Shown here: piece by piece, positions 1 through 5,642 of the stretch | Layout of the letters: each line of letters begins with the position of its first letter | How positions within the stretch are numbered: position 1 is the stretch's first letter | Assembly (NCBI GenBank): GCA_023428365.1 | Contig: JAEYYQ010000291.1 | Location: 1 to 5,642, forward strand | Reading direction: 5' to 3' | DNA length: 5,642 bases | Source: Pseudomonadota bacterium | Lineage (GTDB): Bacteria > Pseudomonadota > Alphaproteobacteria > Rhizobiales > Hyphomicrobiaceae | The notes under the pieces: model-generated | Told to the model about the DNA's origin: nothing | The model's database searches: none | The model's input: only the letters and a program-made list of their open reading frames with translations | Program-made: the position numbers and the translations under genes

Positions 1-947
1 GTCATGTAATCCTCGAACGACTTGTTTCTCAGACGCTCATCGGGATTGACCCAGGACACCACGAACACCGTGAAGCCTTGGTCGACAGCGAACTTGATGA
101 ACGATTTCGGCTGCGTCAGGTCGAGGATGTAGAACTTGTTGATCCACGGCGGGATGACCAGCAGCGGGACTTCGTGCACTTTCTCCGTGGTCGGCGTGTA
201 CTGGATGAGCTGCAGAATATCATTCTGGAATACGACCTTGCCCGGCGTCACAGCCAGGTTGCGGCCGACTTCAAAAGCATCGAGATCGGTCTGGCTGATG
301 CGCAGCAGGTCACTTGACCGCTCCAGATCATCGACCAGATGCGCCATACCCTGAACCAGATTGCGGCCGTTGGTTTCCAGGGTGGCCCGCAGCACCTCGG
401 GGTTGGTCACCGGGAAATTGGATGGGGACAACGCGCTCAGCACTTGCTCGAGGTAGAACTCGGCTTTCATTCGCGTGCGATCGTCGATGCCATCGGTCTT
501 ATCAAGGACGGATTCGGCCCAATGCGACGTCAGCAGATAAAGCTGCTTCCAATAATCGAAGTAGAGATTTTTCGACCACTCAGAATCCTTGAACCGGTTG
601 TCGCCTGGCTCCGGCTTGGCAACGGGTTGAGCTTCGCCGCCCATCGCGCGCTTGAGGGTCGCGTTCCACAAGTCCAGATAGCCCTGCATCAGCTGGCTAT
701 TGGTCTCGACCAGCTTGGTTGGATCTCCAACCCAGTGCCGAGCCACTTCGGTCATGGTCTTGGCCGCCTCGGTCATCTCACTGGCTGCCGAGTACGGACC
801 TGACGAGGAATCAGCGCGCTCGAGGAAGCCGGCCATCGCCTTGCCGCCTTCTTCGACCAGCTTAAGAAGATTGAGCGCGAATTCTTCAGGGTTCTCGATG
901 GTCAGCTTCTCGAGATCCGGGGGTGATGCGGGGTTTTGTTTTTGCAT
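1..947 (-). CDS. phaC: Class I poly(3-hydroxyalkanoate) synthase, N-terminal half (3' end outside window)
   Basis: This enzyme polymerises (R)-3-hydroxyacyl-CoA into polyhydroxyalkanoate at the surface of cytoplasmic storage granules. About 315 codons are visible. The N-terminal PhaC_N region covers roughly residues 100-275 and includes NLYFDYWKQLYLL. It is followed by the family hallmark PPWINKFYILDL from residue 266 and by SWVNPDERLRNKSFEDYM at the window edge. The family is about 600 residues long, and the lipase-like box with the catalytic Cys should lie some 25-30 residues beyond the edge, so the catalytic Cys-Asp-His triad cannot be checked. I chose the ATG at 945-947, giving MQKQNPASPPDLEKL; GAAGAA lies five bases upstream. 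An in-frame ATG at 984-986 would add MCNPEDLFDTKKL but has no usable ribosome site. The gene is divergent from the lipoprotein gene. The family call is very secure; the exact start is not. Confidence 0.95.
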   Translation of the reverse strand, partial: MQKQNPASPPDLEKLTIENPEEFALNLLKLVEEGGKAMAGFLERADSSSGPYSAASEMTEAAKTMTEVARHWVGDPTKLVETNSQLMQGYLDLWNATLKRAMGGEAQPVAKPEPGDNRFKDSEWSKNLYFDYWKQLYLLTSHWAESVLDKTDGIDDRTRMKAEFYLEQVLSALSPSNFPVTNPEVLRATLETNGRNLVQGMAHLVDDLERSSDLLRISQTDLDAFEVGRNLAVTPGKVVFQNDILQLIQYTPTTEKVHEVPLLVIPPWINKFYILDLTQPKSFIKFAVDQGFTVFVVSWVNPDERLRNKSFEDYM

Positions 948-1130
948 GAGTTTCTTCGTGTCGAAGAGATCCTCTGGATTGCACATCCTACATAATATGG
1001 CGTATGGCCAAGTACCAGTGTCATCACGGTCGGCGCTGCTCGAATCGCGTATTCTTCCCCGACTGATGAAGGTCTAAGAAAGAATATGGGTTGTGTCTGC
1101 CCTCCGACATTGACGTTCCGCAAGTCGCGG
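948..1130. other. Divergent intergenic region between phaC and the lipoprotein gene
   Basis: This stretch must hold the phaC promoter and probably that of the lipoprotein gene. On the minus strand, TATTAT at 992-997 is a fair -10 hexamer. Initiation about seven bases downstream would fall near 985, which favours the phaC start at 947 over the one at 986. No convincing -35 hexamer sits 16-18 bases upstream of it. On the plus strand I see only a weak pairing of TTGCAC (979-984) with TATGGC (1003-1008). The hexamer TATGGC occurs twice in direct orientation, at 996-1001 and 1003-1008, one base apart. No terminator or RNA gene is visible. A longer reading of the lipoprotein gene would begin at 1086 inside this region. 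Confidence 0.45.
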
Positions 1131-1349
1131 ATGCTGCGTTGGACAGCTCGAGCCGCCATATTGGGCGTCGCTTTGATGCTGGCTGCGTGCTCGCCGCCGA
1201 ACTCGACGCGGTTGCCGGAGCTTTCATCAATCCCGCGTCGGGTGCTATCGACCGAAGAGCAACAAAAGGCCATGGATGACCTGAAAGACCGTCGCGAGAC
1301 ACATCGCGCCGAAGCTATTAAGGAAATTGAGCGCGAAAGCCGCTACTAA
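1131..1349 (+). CDS. Small hypothetical lipoprotein
   Basis: Product of about 72 residues of unknown function. The N-terminus is a classic lipoprotein signal: a short basic n-region (MLRWTAR), a hydrophobic core (AAILGVALM), and the lipobox LAAC with the lipidated Cys at residue 20. Ser at position +2 is compatible with outer-membrane sorting, if Lol rules as in enterobacteria apply. The mature part is only about 53 residues, with a Pro/Ser-rich linker and then a charged, probably helical tail (STEEQQKAMDDLKDRRETHRAEAIKEIERE). No catalytic motif is visible. I chose the ATG at 1131 because it gives a compact signal peptide. An in-frame ATG at 1086 has a better purine stretch (AAGAAAG) upstream but adds MGCVCPPTLTFRKSR, an atypically long n-region with two Cys. 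The gene ends 93 bases before alaC. I recall short lipoproteins at this site in related genomes but cannot name a family. Confidence 0.65.
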   Translation: MLRWTARAAILGVALMLAACSPPNSTRLPELSSIPRRVLSTEEQQKAMDDLKDRRETHRAEAIKEIERESRY

Positions 1350-1352
1350 CGG

Positions 1353-1380
1353 CTGACGTGCAGCACTGGACGAGTATAAA
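1353..1380 (+). promoter_or_regulatory. Putative sigma70-type promoter for alaC-hom-glpX
   Basis: CTGACG at 1353-1358 (four of six matches to TTGACA) and TATAAA at 1375-1380 (five of six matches to TATAAT) are separated by 16 bases. They lie immediately after the lipoprotein stop codon. Initiation near 1387 would give a leader of about 55 bases before the favoured alaC start. I see no leader peptide, T-box or attenuator hairpin in that leader. This is a consensus match by eye only; alphaproteobacterial promoters are often degenerate and short AT-rich hexamers arise by chance. Confidence 0.4.
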
Positions 1381-1432
1381 CCATCAGTCGTAAAGAACTC
1401 CCGTAGATCCTGTCATCGCCCACAAACGTGAC

Positions 1433-1437
1433 GAGAG
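1433..1437 (+). promoter_or_regulatory. Ribosome binding site deciding the alaC start
   Basis: GAGAG lies five bases before the GTG at 1443. The upstream in-frame GTG at 1428 has only a pyrimidine/adenine stretch before it and no Shine-Dalgarno match, so the shorter product is preferred. Confidence 0.45.
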
Positions 1438-1442
1438 CGACC

Positions 1443-2669
1443 GTGACCGACGATTTTCATCGCATCAAACGCCTGCCACCGTATGTCTTTGCTGAGGTGA
1501 ACCGCCTCAAGGCCGGTGCGCGAGCTAACGGCGCTGATATCATCGATCTCGGCATGGGCAATCCGGATATGCCGACGCCCCAGCACATCGTCGAAAAGCT
1601 GGTGGAGACAATCTCCAAGCCGCGCACGCATCGCTATTCGGCGTCAAAGGGCATCCCCGGGCTACGGCGGGCGCAGGCGGCCTATTACGAGCGCCGCTTT
1701 GGCGTGAAGCTCAATCCGGAAACCCAAATCGTCGCCACGCTGGGGTCGAAGGAAGGCTTCGCCAACGTCGCCCAGGCGATTACCGCCCCCGGCGACGTGA
1801 TTCTGGTGCCGAACCCCACCTACCCGATCCACGAGTTCGGATTCATCATCTCGGGTGCCGCGATCCGGCATATTCCTGCCAGCAATGGTCCGGAGTTCCT
1901 GCGCGGCGTGGAACGCGCGGTGAAGCACTCGATTCCCAAGCCGCTGGCGATGGTCCTGAGCTATCCCTCGAACCCCACCGCGATGACCGCCGATCTCGAC
2001 TTCTATGCCGAGGCGGTGCAGCTCGCGAAGCGGCTAGGGCTGATCATTCTGTCCGACATTGCCTATGCGGAAATCTATTTCGACAACAACCCGCCGCCGT
2101 CCGTGTTGCAGGTGCCGGGCGCGATGGACGTAGCTATCGAGTTCACGTCCCTGTCGAAGACCTACAACATGCCCGGCTGGCGCATGGGCTTCGCCGTCGG
2201 CAACGAACGGCTGATCGCAGCGCTCGCCCGCGTGAAGTCCTACCTCGACTACGGCGCCTTCACGCCGATCCAGGTGGCTGCTGCCGCTGCTTTGAACGGC
2301 CCTCAGGATTGCGTCGCCGAGATCCGGCAGGCCTACAAGAGCCGGCGCGATACATTGGTCGATAGCTTCACGCGCGCGGGCTGGCCCATCCCGGCGCCTC
2401 CGGCAACCATGTTCGCATGGGCCCCGATCCCCGAGCCATATCGTGAGCTAGGATCGGTCGAATTTGCTAAGCTGTTGATCGAGAAGGCGGACGTCGCCGT
2501 TTCGCCGGGCCTCGGGTTCGGCGAATATGGCGACGAATACGTGCGCATCGCTCTGGTGGAGAACGAGCATCGTATCCGTCAGGCGGCGCGCAACATCCGC
2601 AAATTCCTGTCGCAACCACCTGCGACCATGCACAACGTCATCCCGCTGCAGCAGAAAGCATCGGGGTAA
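1443..2669 (+). CDS. alaC: AlaC-type PLP-dependent class I/II aminotransferase
   Basis: This is a cytoplasmic fold-type I aminotransferase of 408 residues. From memory it closely resembles Escherichia coli AlaC (glutamate-pyruvate transaminase, 412 residues): RIKRLPPYVF near the N-terminus, DIIDLGMGNPD, HRYSASKGIPGLR, LGSKEGFANV, NPTYPIH and SPGLGFGEYGDEYVRIALVEN. The PLP-site residues are present: Asn177 in SNPT, Asp205 and Tyr208 in SDIAYAEI, the Schiff-base Lys239 in SLSKTYNMPGWRMGF, and the carboxylate-binding Arg368. Rhizobial homologues are often labelled LL-diaminopimelate aminotransferase, a related family; substrate choice cannot be settled by eye. The start is taken as the GTG at 1443, with GTG 1428 (five residues longer) as the alternative. 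It ends 13 bases before hom, implying co-transcription; the link may be amino-acid synthesis from pyruvate and aspartate. Confidence 0.93.
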   Translation: MTDDFHRIKRLPPYVFAEVNRLKAGARANGADIIDLGMGNPDMPTPQHIVEKLVETISKPRTHRYSASKGIPGLRRAQAAYYERRFGVKLNPETQIVATLGSKEGFANVAQAITAPGDVILVPNPTYPIHEFGFIISGAAIRHIPASNGPEFLRGVERAVKHSIPKPLAMVLSYPSNPTAMTADLDFYAEAVQLAKRLGLIILSDIAYAEIYFDNNPPPSVLQVPGAMDVAIEFTSLSKTYNMPGWRMGFAVGNERLIAALARVKSYLDYGAFTPIQVAAAAALNGPQDCVAEIRQAYKSRRDTLVDSFTRAGWPIPAPPATMFAWAPIPEPYRELGSVEFAKLLIEKADVAVSPGLGFGEYGDEYVRIALVENEHRIRQAARNIRKFLSQPPATMHNVIPLQQKASG

Positions 2670-2682
2670 GGTTTCCAGGTTC

Positions 2683-4005
2683 ATGAGTGATACTTTGAAG
2701 TTAGGAATCGCCGGGCTCGGCACCGTTGGTGCTGGCCTGCTCCAGGTTCTTGAAGCCCATACGAAACGCCTCGACGCAACGCTGGGACGGCCTATCCGGG
2801 TCGTTGCCGTGTCCGCGCGCAATCGCGGCAAGGATCGCGGTGTACCGCTCGACGGTCTCAAGTGGGTCGACAATGCCGTCGAACTGGCCCGCGACCCGGA
2901 CATCGATGTGTTTGTCGAACTGATCGGCGGCGATAACGGCGTCGCGCTGGAAGCCGTTGAGACGGCACTTCGGGCGGGTAAGCATGTCGTTACGGCCAAC
3001 AAGGCGCTGCTGGCCAAGCATGGCATCCGGCTTGCGCGTCTCGCGGAATCTAGTGGCGTGGCGCTCAACTTCGAAGCCGCTGTTGCCGGTGGCATTCCGA
3101 TCATCAAGACGATCCGCGAGGCTTTGCTCGGAAACGACATCCAACGCGTCTACGGCATCCTCAACGGCACCTGCATTTACATCCTCAGCACCATGCAGAA
3201 TGAGGGCCGGCCGTTCGCAGAAGTTCTCAAGGAAGCGCAGGACAAGGGGTACGCTGAGGCTGATCCGACCTTCGATATCGGTGGTTTTGACGCCGCGCAT
3301 AAGCTGGCGCTGCTGACCAGCCTCGCTTTCGGCACCGAGGTCAACTTCGACGACATTCATGTCGAAGGCATCGCCTCGATCACACCGGCTGATATCGAAG
3401 CGGCTGACGATCTCGGTTATCGGATCAAGCTGCTCGGCTTAGCGGAACGGACAGCCGATGGCATCATTCAAGCCGTTCACCCGACGATGGTCCCGAAGCA
3501 CTCCGCCATCGCTGAAGTCTCGGGCGTGACGAACTGCGTGGCCATCGAGGGTGATTTCGTTGGCGAACTGTTGCTGGTCGGGCCGGGCGCAGGCGCGCGC
3601 GCGACCGCATCGGCGGTGGCCAGCGACATCGGCGATATCGCGCGCGGCTTGACGCTGCCGCCGTTCCTGACACCCGCAGCACAGTTGAAACCCTATCCGC
3701 TTGCCGCTTTCGATCGTCATGACGGCGCCTATTACGTGCGCCTCAGCGTCGTGGACCGGCCAGGTGTCATGGCCTCCATCGCCAGCCGGATGGCCGAGCA
3801 GAACGTATCGATCGAAAGCATCGTGCAGCGCCGTCCAGGCACAGCGACCGCCGGTGCCGCCAAGCCCGACGCCAACGCCCTCGCCCCGATCGTGCTTGTG
3901 ACGCACGAGGCGACCGAAAGCGCCGTGCGTCATGCACTCGCCGCCATTGAGGCCGACGGCAAGGTTTCCGAGCGGCCGCAGATGATCCGTATCGAGGAAC
4001 TTTGA
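2683..4005 (+). CDS. hom: Homoserine dehydrogenase with C-terminal ACT domain
   Basis: Hom reduces L-aspartate 4-semialdehyde to L-homoserine with NAD(P)H, the branch point toward threonine, methionine and isoleucine. The protein has 440 residues, normal for the monofunctional ACT-bearing form. The Rossmann domain has GLGTVG at 11-16 and HVVTANKALL with Lys107. The catalytic domain has GGIPIIKT, LNGTCIYILSTM, and the signature EADPTFDIGGFDAAHK ending in Asp203 and Lys207, which align with the catalytic Asp/Lys pair of the yeast enzyme. The ACT domain (about 350-440) reads YYVRLSVVDRPGVMASIA and probably serves threonine feedback inhibition. It contains an Ala/Gly/Pro-rich insert of about 20 residues (830s-890s of the coding sequence reading as RPGTATAGAAKPDANAL; nucleotides about 3833-3886). 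The start is the ATG at 2683; the frame is open 52 codons further upstream, but that part overlaps alaC and is low-quality sequence. The ribosome site is weak (CCAGG close to ATG), consistent with translational coupling to alaC. Confidence 0.97.
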   Translation: MSDTLKLGIAGLGTVGAGLLQVLEAHTKRLDATLGRPIRVVAVSARNRGKDRGVPLDGLKWVDNAVELARDPDIDVFVELIGGDNGVALEAVETALRAGKHVVTANKALLAKHGIRLARLAESSGVALNFEAAVAGGIPIIKTIREALLGNDIQRVYGILNGTCIYILSTMQNEGRPFAEVLKEAQDKGYAEADPTFDIGGFDAAHKLALLTSLAFGTEVNFDDIHVEGIASITPADIEAADDLGYRIKLLGLAERTADGIIQAVHPTMVPKHSAIAEVSGVTNCVAIEGDFVGELLLVGPGAGARATASAVASDIGDIARGLTLPPFLTPAAQLKPYPLAAFDRHDGAYYVRLSVVDRPGVMASIASRMAEQNVSIESIVQRRPGTATAGAAKPDANALAPIVLVTHEATESAVRHALAAIEADGKVSERPQMIRIEEL

Positions 4006-4006
4006 C

Positions 4007-4030
4007 CCCAGGGGATGCTATTCCACTGGG
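4007..4030 (+). other. Imperfect inverted repeat (hairpin) between hom and glpX
   Basis: CCCAGGGG at 4007-4014 can pair with CCACTGGG at 4023-4030 around an eight-base loop, with one internal G-A mismatch. It starts one base after the hom stop codon and ends seven bases before the purine-rich glpX ribosome site. No T-run follows, so it is not a standard intrinsic terminator. A role in mRNA processing or in setting glpX expression relative to hom is possible, but it may be chance. Confidence 0.35.
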
Positions 4031-4045
4031 TGCCGATGAGAGGAA

Positions 4046-5041
4046 ATGACCCCGATGGCAAACGAAAAATCTGACGGTTTGGATCGCGTTCTCGTTCTTG
4101 AGGTCGGCCGCGTGACCGAGGCCGCCGCCATCGCGGCAGCCAGGCTACGCGGACGCGGCAATGAAAAGGCTGCGGATAAAGCAGCCGTCGACGCCATGCG
4201 CAAAGAGCTGGGCCGCATTCACATTCGCGGCCGGGTTGTCATCGGCGAAGGCGAAATGGACGAAGCGCCGATGCTCTACATCGGCGAGGAGGTCGGCATC
4301 GGCGACGGCCCGCAAGTCGACATCGCGGTCGATCCGCTGGAAGGCACCACCATTTGCGCCAAGGCAATGCCAAATGCGTTGGCCGTACTCGCCATCGCGG
4401 AACGGGGCGGTCTGCTGCACGCTCCGGACATGTATATGAACAAGATCGCCATCGGCCCCGGATATCCGGACGGCGTGGTCGATCTGGATGCTTCGCCCGC
4501 CGACAATCTCCACGCACTCGCCAAGGCGAAGGGTGTGCCGATTAGCGAGATCATGGCCTGTATTCTCGACCGTCCGCGCCATGCCGAACTGATCAAGGCA
4601 GTTCGTGATGCGGGCGCTGCGGTTCAGCTCATTCCGGACGGCGATATTGCTGGCGTCATCTGGACAACCGATCCGGAAGAAACCGGGATCGACATCTATC
4701 TGGGTTCCGGCGGTGCTCCCGAAGGCGTGCTGGCCGCTGCCGCGCTGCGCTGCATCGGCGGCCAGATCCAGGGGCGCCTGATGCCTCTCAAGGATGAGGA
4801 GCGCGAGCGCGCGGCCAAGATGGGCGCCGACGTCAATCGCAAGTACACCATGCAGGACATGGCGTCCGGCGACGTGATTTTCTCCGCCACCGGCGTCACC
4901 GATGGATCTTTGCTCGACGGCGTGCATTTCCGTGGGGAATTCGCAGAGACCGAAACGGTGATCATGCGGGCGAAGACCGGCACCGTTCGCCGCATCAAGA
5001 CCACGTTCCGCGATATCGGAACGAAACTCGCGGGCTTGTAA
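4046..5041 (+). CDS. glpX: Class II fructose-1,6-bisphosphatase (GlpX)
   Basis: GlpX hydrolyses fructose 1,6-bisphosphate to fructose 6-phosphate in gluconeogenesis; the class is metal dependent and lithium sensitive. Some bacterial members also cleave sedoheptulose 1,7-bisphosphate, so a Calvin-cycle role is possible but not shown. The protein has 331 residues (E. coli GlpX has 336). Landmarks match that enzyme: GRGNEKAAD with Asp44, VVIGEGEMDEAPML with Glu68, VDPLEGT with Asp96, Glu99 and Thr101, APDMYM with Tyr130, PDGD at 197-200, GGAPEG with Glu226, and VIFSATGVTDG. Active-site acids and Thr are all present, so it should be functional. Two starts are possible: ATG 4046, only two bases after AGAGG, and ATG 4055 (product begins MANEKSDGL), eleven bases after it. 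Neither spacing is ideal. It follows hom by 40 bases and is probably in the same transcript. Confidence 0.96.
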   Translation: MTPMANEKSDGLDRVLVLEVGRVTEAAAIAAARLRGRGNEKAADKAAVDAMRKELGRIHIRGRVVIGEGEMDEAPMLYIGEEVGIGDGPQVDIAVDPLEGTTICAKAMPNALAVLAIAERGGLLHAPDMYMNKIAIGPGYPDGVVDLDASPADNLHALAKAKGVPISEIMACILDRPRHAELIKAVRDAGAAVQLIPDGDIAGVIWTTDPEETGIDIYLGSGGAPEGVLAAAALRCIGGQIQGRLMPLKDEERERAAKMGADVNRKYTMQDMASGDVIFSATGVTDGSLLDGVHFRGEFAETETVIMRAKTGTVRRIKTTFRDIGTKLAGL

Positions 5042-5083
5042 GCCGCATCGACGGACCGCACATCACTTGGCCCCCAGCGCCGG

Positions 5084-5090
5084 AAGGAGG
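5084..5090 (+). promoter_or_regulatory. Strong Shine-Dalgarno sequence fixing a GTG start
   Basis: AAGGAGG sits four bases before the GTG at 5095. It is the best anti-16S match of any gene in the window and supports the non-ATG start of the luciferase-like gene. Confidence 0.75.
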
Positions 5091-5094
5091 CTCC

Positions 5095-5642
5095 GTGCTC
5101 CGTCTCTCAGTCCTCGATCAGTCGGTTGCGCTTGCCGGTCGGGATCAGGCCGCGTCGATCCGCGAAACGCTGGCGCTTGCCGAAGCGTGTGAGGCCCTCG
5201 GATACCACCGCTTCTGGGTGTCCGAGCATCACAACCTGCCGAGCATCGTCGGCACCGCGCCGGAAATTCTGATGGCGGCTATCGCGGCACGTACCAGCCG
5301 CATCCGCATCGGCAGCGCGGGTATCATGCTTCCGCACTACGCTGCCCTGAAGGTTGCGGAGCAATTCCGGGTTCTCGATGCGCTGGCGCCGGGCCGTATC
5401 GATCTCGGCGTCGGCAGGGCTCCCGGTTCTGACGGCCGCACGGCGCAGGCGTTGAACGCGGCAGGCGCAGCGCGCACCAACGATTTTCCCGAACAAGTCC
5501 GCGACTTGATGGCCTGGGTCAATGGCGAACCGCTCCCGGAGAACCATCCGTTCGGAAGCATCCATGCGCAGCCAACAAGCCAGACTGCGCCCGACGTGTG
5601 GATGCTAGGCAGTTCAGACTACGGCGCTCAGGTCGCGGCCTT
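5095..5642 (+). CDS. Luciferase-like flavin-dependent monooxygenase, YhbW/MsnO8 type (3' end outside window)
   Basis: About 182 residues of a family usually 330-340 long are visible, so roughly the N-terminal half of a bacterial-luciferase-like TIM barrel. These soluble enzymes use reduced flavin and oxygen; the substrate of this subgroup is unknown. Recognisable stretches are MLRLSVLDQSVAL, ALGYHRFWVSEHHN with EHH at 44-46, IRIGSAGIMLPHYAALKVAEQF, PGRIDLGVGRAPGSDGRT around 100-116, and VWMLGSSDYGAQVAA at the edge. These match E. coli YhbW as I remember it (WLAEHHN, GRAPGSDQRT, WLLGSS). The GTG start is set by the strong AAGGAGG just upstream and by the fit to the family N-terminus. It lies 53 bases after glpX on the same strand, so read-through from the alaC-hom-glpX transcript is possible. 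No terminator is visible in the gap. Confidence 0.9.
   Translation, partial: MLRLSVLDQSVALAGRDQAASIRETLALAEACEALGYHRFWVSEHHNLPSIVGTAPEILMAAIAARTSRIRIGSAGIMLPHYAALKVAEQFRVLDALAPGRIDLGVGRAPGSDGRTAQALNAAGAARTNDFPEQVRDLMAWVNGEPLPENHPFGSIHAQPTSQTAPDVWMLGSSDYGAQVAA

Noticed and set aside
339..803. Plus-strand open frame of 154 codons opposite phaC
   Set aside because: The minus-strand frame is unambiguously PhaC here; the plus-strand product resembles nothing known.
902..1302. Minus-strand open frames covering the divergent region and the lipoprotein gene
   Set aside because: No recognisable protein and no ribosome site, and they overlap the lipobox-bearing frame and the phaC start; the lipoprotein reading is better supported.
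2527..2682. In-frame extension of hom 52 codons upstream
   Set aside because: It overlaps the alaC coding end, reads as Arg/Ser/Cys-rich non-protein-like sequence, and the Rossmann strand expected at the Hom N-terminus begins right after the ATG at 2683.
2448..3140. Open frame of 230 codons on the minus strand across the alaC end and hom start
   Set aside because: It overlaps two securely identified genes and is Ser/Arg/Ala-rich without recognisable domains; a shadow frame.
2701..3360. Open frame of 219 codons on the minus strand inside hom
   Set aside because: Antisense shadow of the Hom Rossmann and catalytic domains; no motif or ribosome site supports it.
4145..4927. Open frame of 260 codons on the minus strand, antisense to glpX
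   Set aside because: It lies fully inside glpX, shows no family motif, and its composition (His/Asp/Ala rich) is what antisense reading of GC-rich genes gives.
5042..5094. Possible terminator after glpX
   Set aside because: The gap is GC-rich, but I find no stable stem followed by a T-run.

Overview
The window looks like ordinary chromosomal DNA from an alphaproteobacterium, most likely of the Bradyrhizobium/Rhodopseudomonas/Afipia/Nitrobacter group (Hyphomicrobiales). I infer this from the GC-rich coding style, the remembered likeness of the proteins to that group, and the gene order. No genus can be assigned from the sequence alone. There are six protein genes, two of them cut by the window ends. 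I found no RNA gene, insertion sequence, CRISPR array or prophage trace.

Layout: (1) bases 1-947, minus strand, hold the N-terminal half of a class I polyhydroxyalkanoate synthase (phaC), which runs off the left edge before its catalytic cysteine. (2) A divergent intergenic region of about 180 bases follows. (3) A small plus-strand gene encodes a lipoprotein of about 72 residues. (4) A short gap with a plausible sigma70-type promoter leads into a co-directional run: an AlaC-type PLP aminotransferase, homoserine dehydrogenase (hom), and class II fructose-1,6-bisphosphatase (glpX). (5) After a 53-base gap with a strong Shine-Dalgarno sequence, a luciferase-like flavin monooxygenase of the YhbW type starts at GTG and runs off the right edge.

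Functionally this is central metabolism. PhaC stores carbon as polyester. AlaC links pyruvate/alanine and glutamate. Hom commits aspartate semialdehyde to homoserine and so to threonine, methionine and isoleucine. GlpX catalyses the committed phosphatase step of gluconeogenesis and, in autotrophic relatives, of the Calvin cycle. The spacing of alaC, hom and glpX (13 and 40 bases) suggests one transcript. The luciferase-like gene may be read through from it or start separately.

I looked for an undescribed system and did not find one. The points worth a second look are modest: the divergent-region lipoprotein, the small hairpin between hom and glpX, several uncertain start codons, a low-complexity insert in the Hom ACT domain, and the placement of the monooxygenase gene after glpX.
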